Shown here: in pieces, positions 17,364 to 27,008 of the stretch
Layout: every line of letters starts with the position of its first letter
Numbering within the stretch: the first letter of the stretch is position 1
Assembly: GCA_006969905.1 (NCBI GenBank)
Contig: CP030887.1
Location: forward strand, 2,964,730-3,028,729
Length of the DNA: 64,000 nucleotides
Direction of reading: 5' to 3'
Source of the DNA: Balneolaceae bacterium
Lineage (GTDB): Bacteria > Bacteroidota > Rhodothermia > Balneolales > Balneolaceae
Made by a program: the position numbers and the translations under genes
The notes under the pieces: generated by a model
What the model saw: only the letters and a program-made list of their open reading frames with translations
The model's database searches: none
What the model was told of the DNA's origin: nothing

Positions 17364-20300
17364 TTATTGATTGATTGTGACCGTAAAGGTTACCGTACCG
17401 CTTTGGCCAGGTTGGAGCGTTCCTGTAAAGGTCCATACTATCTGGCCGGTAGCACCCACGGCTGGTGCTGTTATTGTACATCCTGTTAAACTGTTAGGCA
17501 GCGGTGTGCTATAGGTGGCTGAAGCAAATGTTGTGTACGTGGGTACCATATCAGTAATCTCAATATTCGAGATAGGCTCAGCACCATTATTCAAATATGA
17601 AACTGTATAGATTAATGTAGCACCTGGTAATGCCTGGTTTTTGTCGACTGTTTTAGTGATTGAGAAACCACCCTGGTTATTATCAACTGTAACTAAATCA
17701 GTTCTGCTTAAGGTTTGAGTTACTAACGGTGATGAGTTAGTAAGCGCAAAAGAAGCCGTTAATGTGGTATTACTTGAAGACTGATCTGCTGAACCTGCTG
17801 GCGCCGTTACCTTAAGGATTAAACATATAAGCTGGTTTGCAGTAACCGTTTGACTTGCCCCGTTTTGAATGATAGGTTCACCGGAATCAATCAAAGCATT
17901 ACAATTTGTATCCTGGTAAAGAACCACCGGCCAGCTTATAGCGGGGCTGTTAACCGTTGTGGTACTGAATGTTACCTCCCCACCGGTTTTAGCTGTAAAT
18001 ATATGGGGCAATGTAGTTGAAGTACCCGCTGCAATTACTCGCTGTCCATCGTTGGATAACGAGCTGATTTCTACATTACCGAAGTTCAAACCTGTGTAGG
18101 TAATTCCAACGGTTGTTGTAAACAGGGTTTCATCTGTGTTGATATCATAGGTACCCAGGGTATTTCCTACGGTTCCTCCGGTAGAAATGAATCCTACCAG
18201 GTTAGTCTCACGAATTTTAACTGAAGTACCCGTTGGTACGGTAGATTTCGGCAGATAAATGGTATAGTTTCCTGCCCCGTTTGTGAGCGTTTGTCGAAGC
18301 AGTACGTTAGAAGCTGTGTAAGCAGCTACCGTTATGCCGTTCTGAGGAATCTCGGTACCATTTTTAATTGCATCGTTTGGTATTCCACTACCAATCCCGT
18401 TATCAACAAAAATATTACCCTGTATTTTTGTTCCCTCGAAATCTCCAAAATTCTGTACTGACGGCAGGTTGTTGATAGTTACATTTCTGACATTGGTATT
18501 CGTAGAAACATGGTCTGTCGGGTCAACAGCGGCAGGAGTACAAATATTTGGTGTTGGAACAGATTCCCCGAAAGCTTCAATTACCTGGTATTGCCCGTTA
18601 AGTACATATGTAAACTCGTAGAATCCATTTGCATCGGAAAGCACACTCTTACAGTTATTCTCTGCAACGTTATAAAGAACAATGGTAACACCGGCAATTC
18701 CTGTTTCTCCATTTTCGAAAACCGCATTAAAATTATTATCACTGTAAACCGTACCATTAATACTTACCCCTGTAGGCACAATCCTTTGATTAGGCCCAAA
18801 CTCTGATGTGTTGTTGGATGCCCCAATAGTAATAGCGGTTATCCTGTCATTCAGTACAAGTGAAACTGATCCCGGTATGGTTATATCCTGGGTAAATGTA
18901 CCATCCGGATTAGAAGTAATGGTTCCAACCAGTACAGAGCCTTCTCCATGTGGTTGGATATTGGTCCCTCCCTCTTCAACAGGCCCGTCATTGTTTCCAT
19001 CATTAGCTGCCTTGTATACTTCGATAGTAGCTGTACCGGCTAGCTTATTTGCAAAAGTGCCTATATATCCTTCAACACGAAGTACACCATTTTCAACTGT
19101 GGCCAGTGTAAATACAGGATAGTCAATGCCACGGTTTGGCTCTACCGATCCTAACTCAAGTGTGCCATCGTTTGCAGAAACACCATCTGATGCTCCGCTT
19201 CCGCCTGTAACAACATCAATAGCCAGCCCGAAGTTATTTGAGAAGCTGTTATTGGTAATCTTAACTCCCTCCAAAGGCTGGGAATTCGGGAAGGCCAGCT
19301 TAACCCCTGCGCCAAGTTTTGTAGGTGCTGAACTATAGTTTGTACCATTACCGGTTATAATGTTCTTTTCAATAAGTGTATTGGTAACATTATTAAATAC
19401 ATTTATACCCGCAACCCTGTTGTTTATAATGGTGTTATTACGAATGGTACTACCTGAACTTAAACCAGATGCCTTACCAATTTGGATACCATTTCCTCCA
19501 TTTATTGGGGAACTGGAAGCATTCCCCGACTCGTGAATCAGGTTTTGGTTTATAGTCCAGTTACCAATAATCTCAACACCATTTCCATCAGCCGCTGAAA
19601 GACCATTTTGATAAATTTCATTTTTGAAGAGCGTTGCTGAAGCACTTGCATTATCACTCTCAACCCCGGTTTCTGTAGCAAATGCAATGTAGTTTTGTTC
19701 AATAAGTGCTGTGGTTGATGATACACCTGTAAAGTAAATTCCCCTACCTACCCTTAATGAACCCAATGGATCCGAACCGTTGGCCCTAGCTCCAATCAGG
19801 TTGTTTGAAATGGTACCGCTCGACATAGATGATACTTTAAGCGCTGTAGCATTGTTGTAAAGAGCAATATCCCGTACTACTACTGCACCAGAACTATTAA
19901 TTTCAAATGCATTTGCACCTGCATCTGCGAGATTGATTTCCAGTTCTTTGAGTTCAAAATTGTTCAGAGAAACAACATCCAGCCCTACGCTACCACCTGT
20001 GCCAGTCACGCCAGGGTTTGTATCCAGTTGTGCTAAAGGTGAGGCCAGGTTAAATGCTGTACCGTCAATAGTGGTAAGAGCACCGGTTACAGCCGGGAGT
20101 TCTGAAGCCAGGCTTATTGACCACCAGTTACCTCCACCTGAAGAAGCATTTGTAGGAACAACAGGCACAAAACGCATGGTATTTGCGCCTGTTATTGAAT
20201 TGGCATTTTGAATAAACTGTCGAAGAGAACCTTGTATCGATCGGTTTGCACTACCATCATCGTCGCCATCCCTGATTTCGGTTACCACATTAAAACTGAA

Positions 20301-23300
20301 TCCAAAATCAATGTCGGTTACGGGGCCATTTGCAATATTGACTTTTACAACATGCTCAGCGTTTATCAGATCTGTATTTACAGGACTACTGGAAATGTTA
20401 TCCGATACCCCTCCTCTGCGGCCTCCAAAACAATTGCCTGCTACTGAGGTTGTATCTGTAGTACCATTCCCATCAGTACATAGTGCGCCAATGGGTGCAT
20501 AAGTCTGTTCACCCCAGGTTGTGCCATTAGAAAGTTCTCCTGTTTTTGAATCAACTACGATCCAGTACCTTGAACCATCTCCAATCTGGAAGCTATAGAA
20601 TCCATTATTATCCGTAATTGTTGTGCTTATGTAGGTATCATCATTACCATCTGCTAACTCATCTCCACCGTCTCTGAATAAGTGAACTTCAACGTTTTCG
20701 AGTGCTTGCTGATCCCCAGTAGCATCCCCAAAATTGGTATCTCCATCGGTTATTCCGTTACCTGTTCTATCTTCAAAAACAATACCATCAACCTGTACAC
20801 TGATTTCTAAAGTAACGGATGAAGAATCATTATTACTTGTTGGATCGAATTGATTTAACCCATTTACAAAGGCCGTATTGGTTATCTGATCCTGAGAAAG
20901 ACCTGAATTAACAGTCGTTTCTAAGGAAAGTGTAGCTGAATTACCGCTTGGCAAAGTTCCGATAGCCCAAATATTGGTAAGCTGGTTATACATTCCTGTA
21001 CTTGGAGTAGCTTGTACAAGTGTTAAGCCGGATGGTATTGTTTCGTTAATATCAAGCTCTGTGGCAGGTTCAGGCCCGTTATTTGTAACCGTTACGGTAA
21101 AGTTTACTGTCTCATTTTCAAGCGGATTAACTTCATCTGCCGTTTTAACAATCTGGATATCCGCATTACGGGTTGTTACAACCGGGTTACTAAAATCCTG
21201 GTTACGACATTGGGTAAAATCAATATCCACCAAACGATCATCTGAATAACCACCGGTAGTAAAAGAACCGGTACGTAAGCCTAATACAGAAGTATAATTA
21301 TACACAATGTATGCCATGTGATCGGTATCAAACGAACCGTTTCCATCAGTAGTAACACTTGATTCGAATATTTGGAATGGGCCAGATGTGCCAATTGCCA
21401 GGTTTGTACCAAACTCCACTGTATTGCTTAGGTTTTGGGAGAAACCAAGGTAATCACGAATAGTTTGGCCACCTCCCTGGTTTGAGCCGTCAATATCCAA
21501 GCCAGTTAAAGCAAAGTTCCTTTTTACGGGTTTGTTAGTACCTGCCTGAACAAATGAAATCTCCCAGTCGATATAGCCACCGCCACTAAAAGCAGTAAAA
21601 AACGGGCTGAAGTTTGCCGGGCTGTTTGCAAGATTGTTCTCGTCAATATCATCCAGCGTGGCGTTGTTTATATCTATAATCCTCACTTTTGCATCAACTC
21701 CCGAGGCAACATTACTAAACCGGTATATAGCCCCAACCTGGCCCGGAGAACCCTGCTCTAACGTCTGGATATTGAAGTTAAATAGAGGCGGTTCATTACA
21801 AGACAACCCTGAACCCGGATCGAAAACAATTATATCAACAGATGCCGTGTTGTTGGTAAGATTTCCATCTGTTCCAGTGAAATCAGTAAAGGTGGCAGTA
21901 TTCGAAATGGTATTTCCCTCCTGCCCGGTATTTACCTCAGCTTTAAGAATCAAAGATTCTGTTTGTGATCCTGAAAGGTTACCAATATCCCAAACGCCTG
22001 TACCACTTGTATATGTACCAGCAGATGGGGTAGCAGAAACAAAAGTTAAGCCTGCCGGGATCTGATCCGTAAGCTCTACGTTACCGACTGCATTACCTTG
22101 CTCATTTTTTATATTGATCGTATAGGTAACGGTATCTCCTACTGAAGGAGTTACAAAATCAACCGCTTTAGTAACAGACACATCAACAATATCAGACGAA
22201 ACAGGGTTAGTAAAGTTGTTAATAATACAGGGTGCAAAACTGATCGCAAAAAGACGCTCAGCGGAACCTCCGGTTGTATTTGTAGGATCTTTTATTCCTG
22301 CCCTTATTCTGAACTGAGGCTCATTGGTGTAAGTGGTATAAGCCAGGTTCTCGGTATCATTGGGATCGATACCATTCACAACCTGAGAGGTAGCAGATTC
22401 GAAGGTAGTAAAAATTCCTTCTGAACCAATCACCAGGTTTGTAGTACTCTCTACGGTAAATGATGTAAGTCGTTGGAATCCAACAAACTCTCTTGTATCT
22501 ACATTATCACCATCCACATCTACAGCTGATGCTGTCATGGTCAGGTATCTTGGATTGGAAGAGACAGCATCATAAAACCGAATCTCGAAATCTATATACC
22601 CTTCATCCAGATCTTTATTTGTCGCTTCTATTTGCGGTTGGAAGTTTTCGTTAAGCCCGGAAGCATTTTGATCGATAGCTACCAATGATGCGTTGTTTAC
22701 TGTTAGTATTTCTACTTCAGCATTTACACCCGGTGTGATATTGTTAAACTGGTAAATAGCCCCTACCTGACCCGCTGAACCACTAATCAAGGTTGCGTTT
22801 TGGAAAGTGAGGCTTACTATTTCGCTACAGTTTGTTGGCACACCCGGTGTAATAACATCAATAACCTGAGATGCCGTATTATTAGCAGTATTAGGATCAT
22901 TTTGAGTAAGCGTGTTTAAATCTGCAGCATTGGTAATCTGGCTTCCTTCTGTGCCTCCGTCAATACTTACATTAATAATAAGTGTGTCACTTGCTCCAAC
23001 AGCCAGGTTCCCGATTGTCCATATACCTGTAGAGTTATTGTAAGAACCTGAAGTAACAGATGACGATAGGAAATTCAATCCAGATGGAATCTGATCAATC
23101 ACACTTAAATTAGTGGCCGCCTTAGGACCATCGTTTAAAACTGAAATAGTAAAGGTAATCTGCTGTCCCTCAATAGGTTGATTATCGTCAACCGTCATGT
23201 TGATGTTGATATCCGAAGTTTCGGGAATTACTGTAATACCGGACGAAGCGGAGTTATTAGCCAGGTCTGGATCAGATTCATTTAGTGCAGAAATTGAAGC

Positions 23301-26300
23301 CTGGTTAGTAATTGTTGTACCAATAGTTCCTGCATCTACTGTTGCTAATATTTGAAGTGAAACAGTAGTACTTGTTCCTTCAGGCAGCGACCCAATATTC
23401 CAAATTCCCGTAGAACTATTATAATTACCCTGACTGGCCACGGATGATAAATAAGTTACCCCTGCAGGAAGCTGATCAGTTACCTGGATTCCTGTAGCTG
23501 CATATACGCCAGGATTATTTACAAAAACGGTAAACGTAACCGTATCCCCTTCAATAGGCGTTGGGAAGTTCACTGTTTTGGTTATTTCCAGGTCAGGTAC
23601 AGGAGGGTCTATAATGCTGATTGGATAATCTTCTACTTCCCCGTCAAAAGCTACACCATTAGGGCTTGAGGATTGACTTGAACTGCTAGAAATTCTAAAA
23701 CGGGCATGGCTGGTTCCGGTAACCATGCCTGATATTCCAAACCAATTCAAATCCACAGTACCGGAAGAGCATACCCCCGAATCAAATTCATCCACGTCAA
23801 AGCTTCCCGATTGATCAAAATCAATCCAACCGCCTACAAAACCTCCATCTGTACAGCTAAGGGAAACGCTATAGCTTGTTTCTGAAGTATTTATTTCCGC
23901 TAATGAAATAAGAGCATCTTCATCATCTCCCCCCTGGATAGTGCTTGTTTCAGAATCATCTCCATTCGATCCACTACCTGAAGCTCCGTTTCCATCACCA
24001 TCCACTAAAGAACCTAAATACACCGTATTCGGGGCGCTATTATTCAATAAATGGAAAGCTGCCGGAGCTGACCTGGAGCTGTAATTGGTATTATAAACGT
24101 TAGGTGCATCCCCAAAATCAGCAGTTATCCCAAGCCCTAAAAAGATATTATCAGGCTGGCTGCTTGCCTTTCTAATCTCTATACGTTCAACATTATCATC
24201 TGTAATCCTGAACCAAATTGGTGTTGAGGAAGAAGCACAGGAAGGGTTACCCGAAACAGTCGGCTGAAACTCTATTGTTGTATTCCCATTAGTGTATAAC
24301 AGGTTTATTGTATTTGTACAAACACCCCCATCGGTTCCCTGCCCCGTAAGCCAGCCATTAAGTGGAATTTTCGAATTACTGCCATCAAAAGCTTCCAGTG
24401 TATAACTTGTTGCACCGCCATCGGGACGCAAACGATTTAAGGAGAGGATAATCGCATCTGAAGGAATGCTTGCAGGAATATTGATATCGAATGAAGTGGC
24501 ATTAGCGCTGTTTCCACTTGGGTTAGCTTGCGGCCCGTTAAACTGGTCTCCAGCAAAATCACCACTCGCCCAGCTTTGCAATGCGTTGGGTGCAAATGTA
24601 GTTTGTGAACCGGATGCTGCATCTACGGTTGCAATTTCAAGTCCTCCTACTTCTGCTCTCATGGTAGTTCCACCTGAAGTTCCATCAAAACACGCCCATG
24701 CAATATCCTGGCCATTTGCAATCGGGCATGGATCAGGACCAAAACCTGTAGTAAAAGAATCTAAATTGTTAATAGACTGATTTGTGAATGAAGTACCATT
24801 ATTACTCGCAGCGTCCTGGAGAGGATTACCTCCCAGTGTATAATCAAGTTCTACATTATCGCCGGGAGATACAGCGGGTGAGAAACTCAGGTAAACTTTA
24901 TCCCCTGCTATTGAAACGGTATTTATGGTTGCCGGAGCTGCATTAATACGTAATACATAATCGCCCGAAACAGGAACTGAGCTTGTATTAAGTACTTCAT
25001 TATAATCCAAAACCAGTTGAGTACCTGAAACGCTGGATGATGAGAAAACCGGTCCTGTGCCATCAGAAGTTGCACTAACTTCATCGGAGAAAGTACTTTC
25101 ATTGCTACTTCCGTCAATCGCAGTTACTACATAATAATAGGTAGTACCGTCTGTCGCAGTGTTATCCGTGAACGTGTAATCTGCACTTTCGTTATCGGTT
25201 ACCGTCCCGATTTCGGTATATCCTGAACCTTGAGTGGTCGACCTTTTAATTGAATAGCTGGCAATCTGTCCACTGCTTCCTATATCATCAAAGGAAATTT
25301 CGATATCTCCCCCTGAAATGGCTGTTGCGGTAACGTTGTTAGGCGGAACAGGGTCAAAGTCCAGAGTATTATTGGTAACCGATTGCCCTGATAGGTTGCT
25401 TGCATTATTTCCGGCATTATCCCGGATAGGGTTTGAACCTGAGGTATAGCTTACAACAACCACATCTCCCTCAACAACCGGGTTTGCAAGGGTTATATTT
25501 ACTGATTGACCGCTAACCTGGACAGCTGAAACAGATACCGGATTAGCATTTACTGTTACACTAAAATCTCCGGTAGCGGGAGTCGATCCCGCATCAAGGG
25601 TTTCATCATAGCTTAAAACCAGGGGATTTTCACTTATAGTAGCTGTCTGTAATGCAGGAGCATCACTATCTGAAACAGCTGAAACCTCGGATGAATTACC
25701 ACTTTCATTTCCGGCACCATCAATAGCAGTAACTACGTAATAGTAAGTAGTGCCATTAGCAGCTGTATTATCTGTAAAGGTATAATTTGTACTTTCATTA
25801 TCAGTAATGGTCCCAATCTCTGTATATCCTGAACCTTGAGTGGTTGATCTTTTAATTGAATAAGAAGAAACTCCGGTTCCTGCCTCATCAACATCATCAA
25901 ATGAAATCTCTATATCTCCACCTGCCACTGCTGTTGCTGCTACACTAACCGGAGCCGAAGGCGGTGTATTATCTGTTGATATTTCTGAGCCAAAACTTAA
26001 ATATGTTCCAGGAGTACTTTGGTTATTGAATTCAGTTCGAATCCAATCTGATGAGCGGGCTATGTTTGAAATTCTTAGCTCATCCATAATCCCGTCAATT
26101 GCATCATTGTTTCTTGATATTTGCAACGGATTATTATTTGTAGAAAAGCTATTATTGTCATTTACCGAAACATCCAGAATCCCATCTATATATATTCTTC
26201 GTTGAGCCCCTCCTCCCGTTGACTTTACAAAAGTGAGGTAAGTCCACGCATTTTGAGGGATCTGCACATCCGAATTAAGGTTATTACCATTATTTCTTTT

Positions 26301-27008
26301 GAATTGAGGCCGTCTGTTGCTTCTTGAAGTAGCTTCATAGGAAGTATTTGTACCTTTGGTTACATAATCAGGAGCTGTGTTAGACTCAGGACGTATCCAA
26401 AAAGAAATAGTCAACTGATTGGTAAGGTCTAAAGTGGAATTATCGGGTACAGATATGTAATCATTCTGGTTTCTTTCAAAATCACGCCCGCCACCAATGA
26501 TACCTGCTGCTGCCGATGTTCCGTTATTGTTTCCATTATTTCCCGTCCCTGATTGATCATTGACATCATCCATGTGCATAACCAACTGGTAGTTGCTATC
26601 CCAGGTAGATGTGGACGATGGATCAGTGTTTACAGAAGAATTACCATACCACATATACAAGGTATTCTGAGCAGCCGAAACCACCGGCTTCTTAACCCAT
26701 GCCCTATACTCTCCTGTTGATGGATTAAAGCTTTCTATTTGATGATCCAGGATATTGGTGCCGGCTAAATCATCTGAGAAAATAATATCAAATCCTTGAG
26801 AGCTGGTTACATTGTTAGCCAGATCGGGATCAGTGACACTTATGAGTACCGGGAAATCTGTATTGGTACCAAATGTTTGGCCTGCATTTAATGTAATTAC
26901 TTTATAGTACAGGTAGCCTGCCGGCTGCGCAATTAACCCTGTTGCTGCCAATACAAAGAGAGGAAGCAAAAGTGCAAATACCTTTTTATGTAGCTTTATT
27001 CTCTGCAT
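17364..27008 (-). CDS. Giant secreted multidomain surface protein (3214 aa; LamG, FN3, GEVED, DUF11, SdrD-B, beta-helix)
   Basis: After a signal peptide (about 1-28) I read, in order: a DUF2341 domain (about 30-140) and a LamG/concanavalin-like domain (145-340). Two alternating FN3 plus SwmB-like pairs follow (about 355-740). A GEVED domain ends in GEVEDYPISI near 1130. DUF11 repeats begin near 1139, 1268, 1613 and 1953, interleaved with two copies of an unrecognised domain starting CxE...GQVGAIY (about 1396 and 1736). SdrD-B-like collar domains lie near 2073, 2748 and 2860, a right-handed beta-helix near 2370-2560, and a last DUF11 domain from about 3113 to the end. I see no type IX sorting domain and no LPxTG signal; the protein simply ends VTFTVTINQ. 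Its start overlaps the stop of the barrel gene (TAATG at 27006-27010). Role inferred: adhesin or surface fibre. Confidence 0.88.
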   Translation of the reverse strand: MQRIKLHKKVFALLLPLFVLAATGLIAQPAGYLYYKVITLNAGQTFGTNTDFPVLISVTDPDLANNVTSSQGFDIIFSDDLAGTNILDHQIESFNPSTGEYRAWVKKPVVSAAQNTLYMWYGNSSVNTDPSSTSTWDSNYQLVMHMDDVNDQSGTGNNGNNNGTSAAAGIIGGGRDFERNQNDYISVPDNSTLDLTNQLTISFWIRPESNTAPDYVTKGTNTSYEATSRSNRRPQFKRNNGNNLNSDVQIPQNAWTYLTFVKSTGGGAQRRIYIDGILDVSVNDNNSFSTNNNPLQISRNNDAIDGIMDELRISNIARSSDWIRTEFNNQSTPGTYLSFGSEISTDNTPPSAPVSVAATAVAGGDIEISFDDVDEAGTGVSSYSIKRSTTQGSGYTEIGTITDNESTNYTFTDNTAANGTTYYYVVTAIDGAGNESGNSSEVSAVSDSDAPALQTATISENPLVLSYDETLDAGSTPATGDFSVTVNANPVSVSAVQVSGQSVNITLANPVVEGDVVVVSYTSGSNPIRDNAGNNASNLSGQSVTNNTLDFDPVPPNNVTATAISGGDIEISFDDIGSSGQIASYSIKRSTTQGSGYTEIGTVTDNESADYTFTDNTATDGTTYYYVVTAIDGSSNESTFSDEVSATSDGTGPVFSSSSVSGTQLVLDYNEVLNTSSVPVSGDYVLRINAAPATINTVSIAGDKVYLSFSPAVSPGDNVELDYTLGGNPLQDAASNNGTSFTNQSINNLDSFTTGFGPDPCPIANGQDIAWACFDGTSGGTTMRAEVGGLEIATVDAASGSQTTFAPNALQSWASGDFAGDQFNGPQANPSGNSANATSFDINIPASIPSDAIILSLNRLRPDGGATSYTLEAFDGSNSKIPLNGWLTGQGTDGGVCTNTINLLYTNGNTTIEFQPTVSGNPSCASSSTPIWFRITDDNVERIEIRKASSQPDNIFLGLGITADFGDAPNVYNTNYSSRSAPAAFHLLNNSAPNTVYLGSLVDGDGNGASGSGSNGDDSETSTIQGGDDEDALISLAEINTSETSYSVSLSCTDGGFVGGWIDFDQSGSFDVDEFDSGVCSSGTVDLNWFGISGMVTGTSHARFRISSSSSQSSSPNGVAFDGEVEDYPISIIDPPVPDLEITKTVNFPTPIEGDTVTFTVFVNNPGVYAATGIQVTDQLPAGVTYLSSVASQGNYNSSTGIWNIGSLPEGTSTTVSLQILATVDAGTIGTTITNQASISALNESDPDLANNSASSGITVIPETSDININMTVDDNQPIEGQQITFTISVLNDGPKAATNLSVIDQIPSGLNFLSSSVTSGSYNNSTGIWTIGNLAVGASDTLIINVSIDGGTEGSQITNAADLNTLTQNDPNTANNTASQVIDVITPGVPTNCSEIVSLTFQNATLISGSAGQVGAIYQFNNITPGVNAEVEILTVNNASLVAIDQNASGLNENFQPQIEATNKDLDEGYIDFEIRFYDAVSSNPRYLTMTASAVDVDGDNVDTREFVGFQRLTSFTVESTTNLVIGSEGIFTTFESATSQVVNGIDPNDTENLAYTTYTNEPQFRIRAGIKDPTNTTGGSAERLFAISFAPCIINNFTNPVSSDIVDVSVTKAVDFVTPSVGDTVTYTINIKNEQGNAVGNVELTDQIPAGLTFVSATPSAGTYTSGTGVWDIGNLSGSQTESLILKAEVNTGQEGNTISNTATFTDFTGTDGNLTNNTASVDIIVFDPGSGLSCNEPPLFNFNIQTLEQGSPGQVGAIYRFSNVASGVDAKVRIIDINNATLDDIDENNLANSPANFSPFFTAFSGGGYIDWEISFVQAGTNKPVKRNFALTGLDIDGSNQGGGQTIRDYLGFSQNLSNTVEFGTNLAIGTSGPFQIFESSVTTDGNGSFDTDHMAYIVYNYTSVLGLRTGSFTTGGYSDDRLVDIDFTQCRNQDFSNPVVTTRNADIQIVKTADEVNPLENETVNFTVTVTNNGPEPATELDINETIPSGLTLVQATPSTGMYNQLTNIWAIGTLPSGNSATLSLETTVNSGLSQDQITNTAFVNGLNQFDPTSNNDSSSVTLEISVQVDGIVFEDRTGNGITDGDTNFGDATGDQQALENVEVHLFRDGGDELADGNDDTYISTTITDNNGFYSFQIGDGSRYWIVVDSKTGELSNGTTWGEQTYAPIGALCTDGNGTTDTTSVAGNCFGGRRGGVSDNISSSPVNTDLINAEHVVKVNIANGPVTDIDFGFSFNVVTEIRDGDDDGSANRSIQGSLRQFIQNANSITGANTMRFVPVVPTNASSGGGNWWSISLASELPAVTGALTTIDGTAFNLASPLAQLDTNPGVTGTGGSVGLDVVSLNNFELKELEINLADAGANAFEINSSGAVVVRDIALYNNATALKVSSMSSGTISNNLIGARANGSDPLGSLRVGRGIYFTGVSSTTALIEQNYIAFATETGVESDNASASATLFKNEIYQNGLSAADGNGVEIIGNWTINQNLIHESGNASSSPINGGNGIQIGKASGLSSGSTIRNNTIINNRVAGINVFNNVTNTLIEKNIITGNGTNYSSAPTKLGAGVKLAFPNSQPLEGVKITNNSFSNNFGLAIDVVTGGSGASDGVSANDGTLELGSVEPNRGIDYPVFTLATVENGVLRVEGYIGTFANKLAGTATIEVYKAANDGNNDGPVEEGGTNIQPHGEGSVLVGTITSNPDGTFTQDITIPGSVSLVLNDRITAITIGASNNTSEFGPNQRIVPTGVSINGTVYSDNNFNAVFENGETGIAGVTIVLYNVAENNCKSVLSDANGFYEFTYVLNGQYQVIEAFGESVPTPNICTPAAVDPTDHVSTNTNVRNVTINNLPSVQNFGDFEGTKIQGNIFVDNGIGSGIPNDAIKNGTEIPQNGITVAAYTASNVLLRQTLTNGAGNYTIYLPKSTVPTGTSVKIRETNLVGFISTGGTVGNTLGTYDINTDETLFTTTVGITYTGLNFGNVEISSLSNDGQRVIAAGTSTTLPHIFTAKTGGEVTFSTTTVNSPAISWPVVLYQDTNCNALIDSGEPIIQNGASQTVTANQLICLILKVTAPAGSADQSSSNTTLTASFALTNSSPLVTQTLSRTDLVTVDNNQGGFSITKTVDKNQALPGATLIYTVSYLNNGAEPISNIEITDMVPTYTTFASATYSTPLPNSLTGCTITAPAVGATGQIVWTFTGTLQPGQSGTVTFTVTINQ

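Noticed and set aside
16936-17481. Longer N-terminus of the receiver-only regulator starting at 17481
   Set aside because: The extra 45 residues overlap the end of the giant gene and show no receiver or signal character; the ATG at 17346 gives a complete receiver domain.
24437-26000. Apparent tandem repeats in DNA that might suggest a repeat array
   Set aside because: They are coding repeats of FN3 and SwmB-like domains with diverged codons; no constant repeat/spacer pattern, so not CRISPR.
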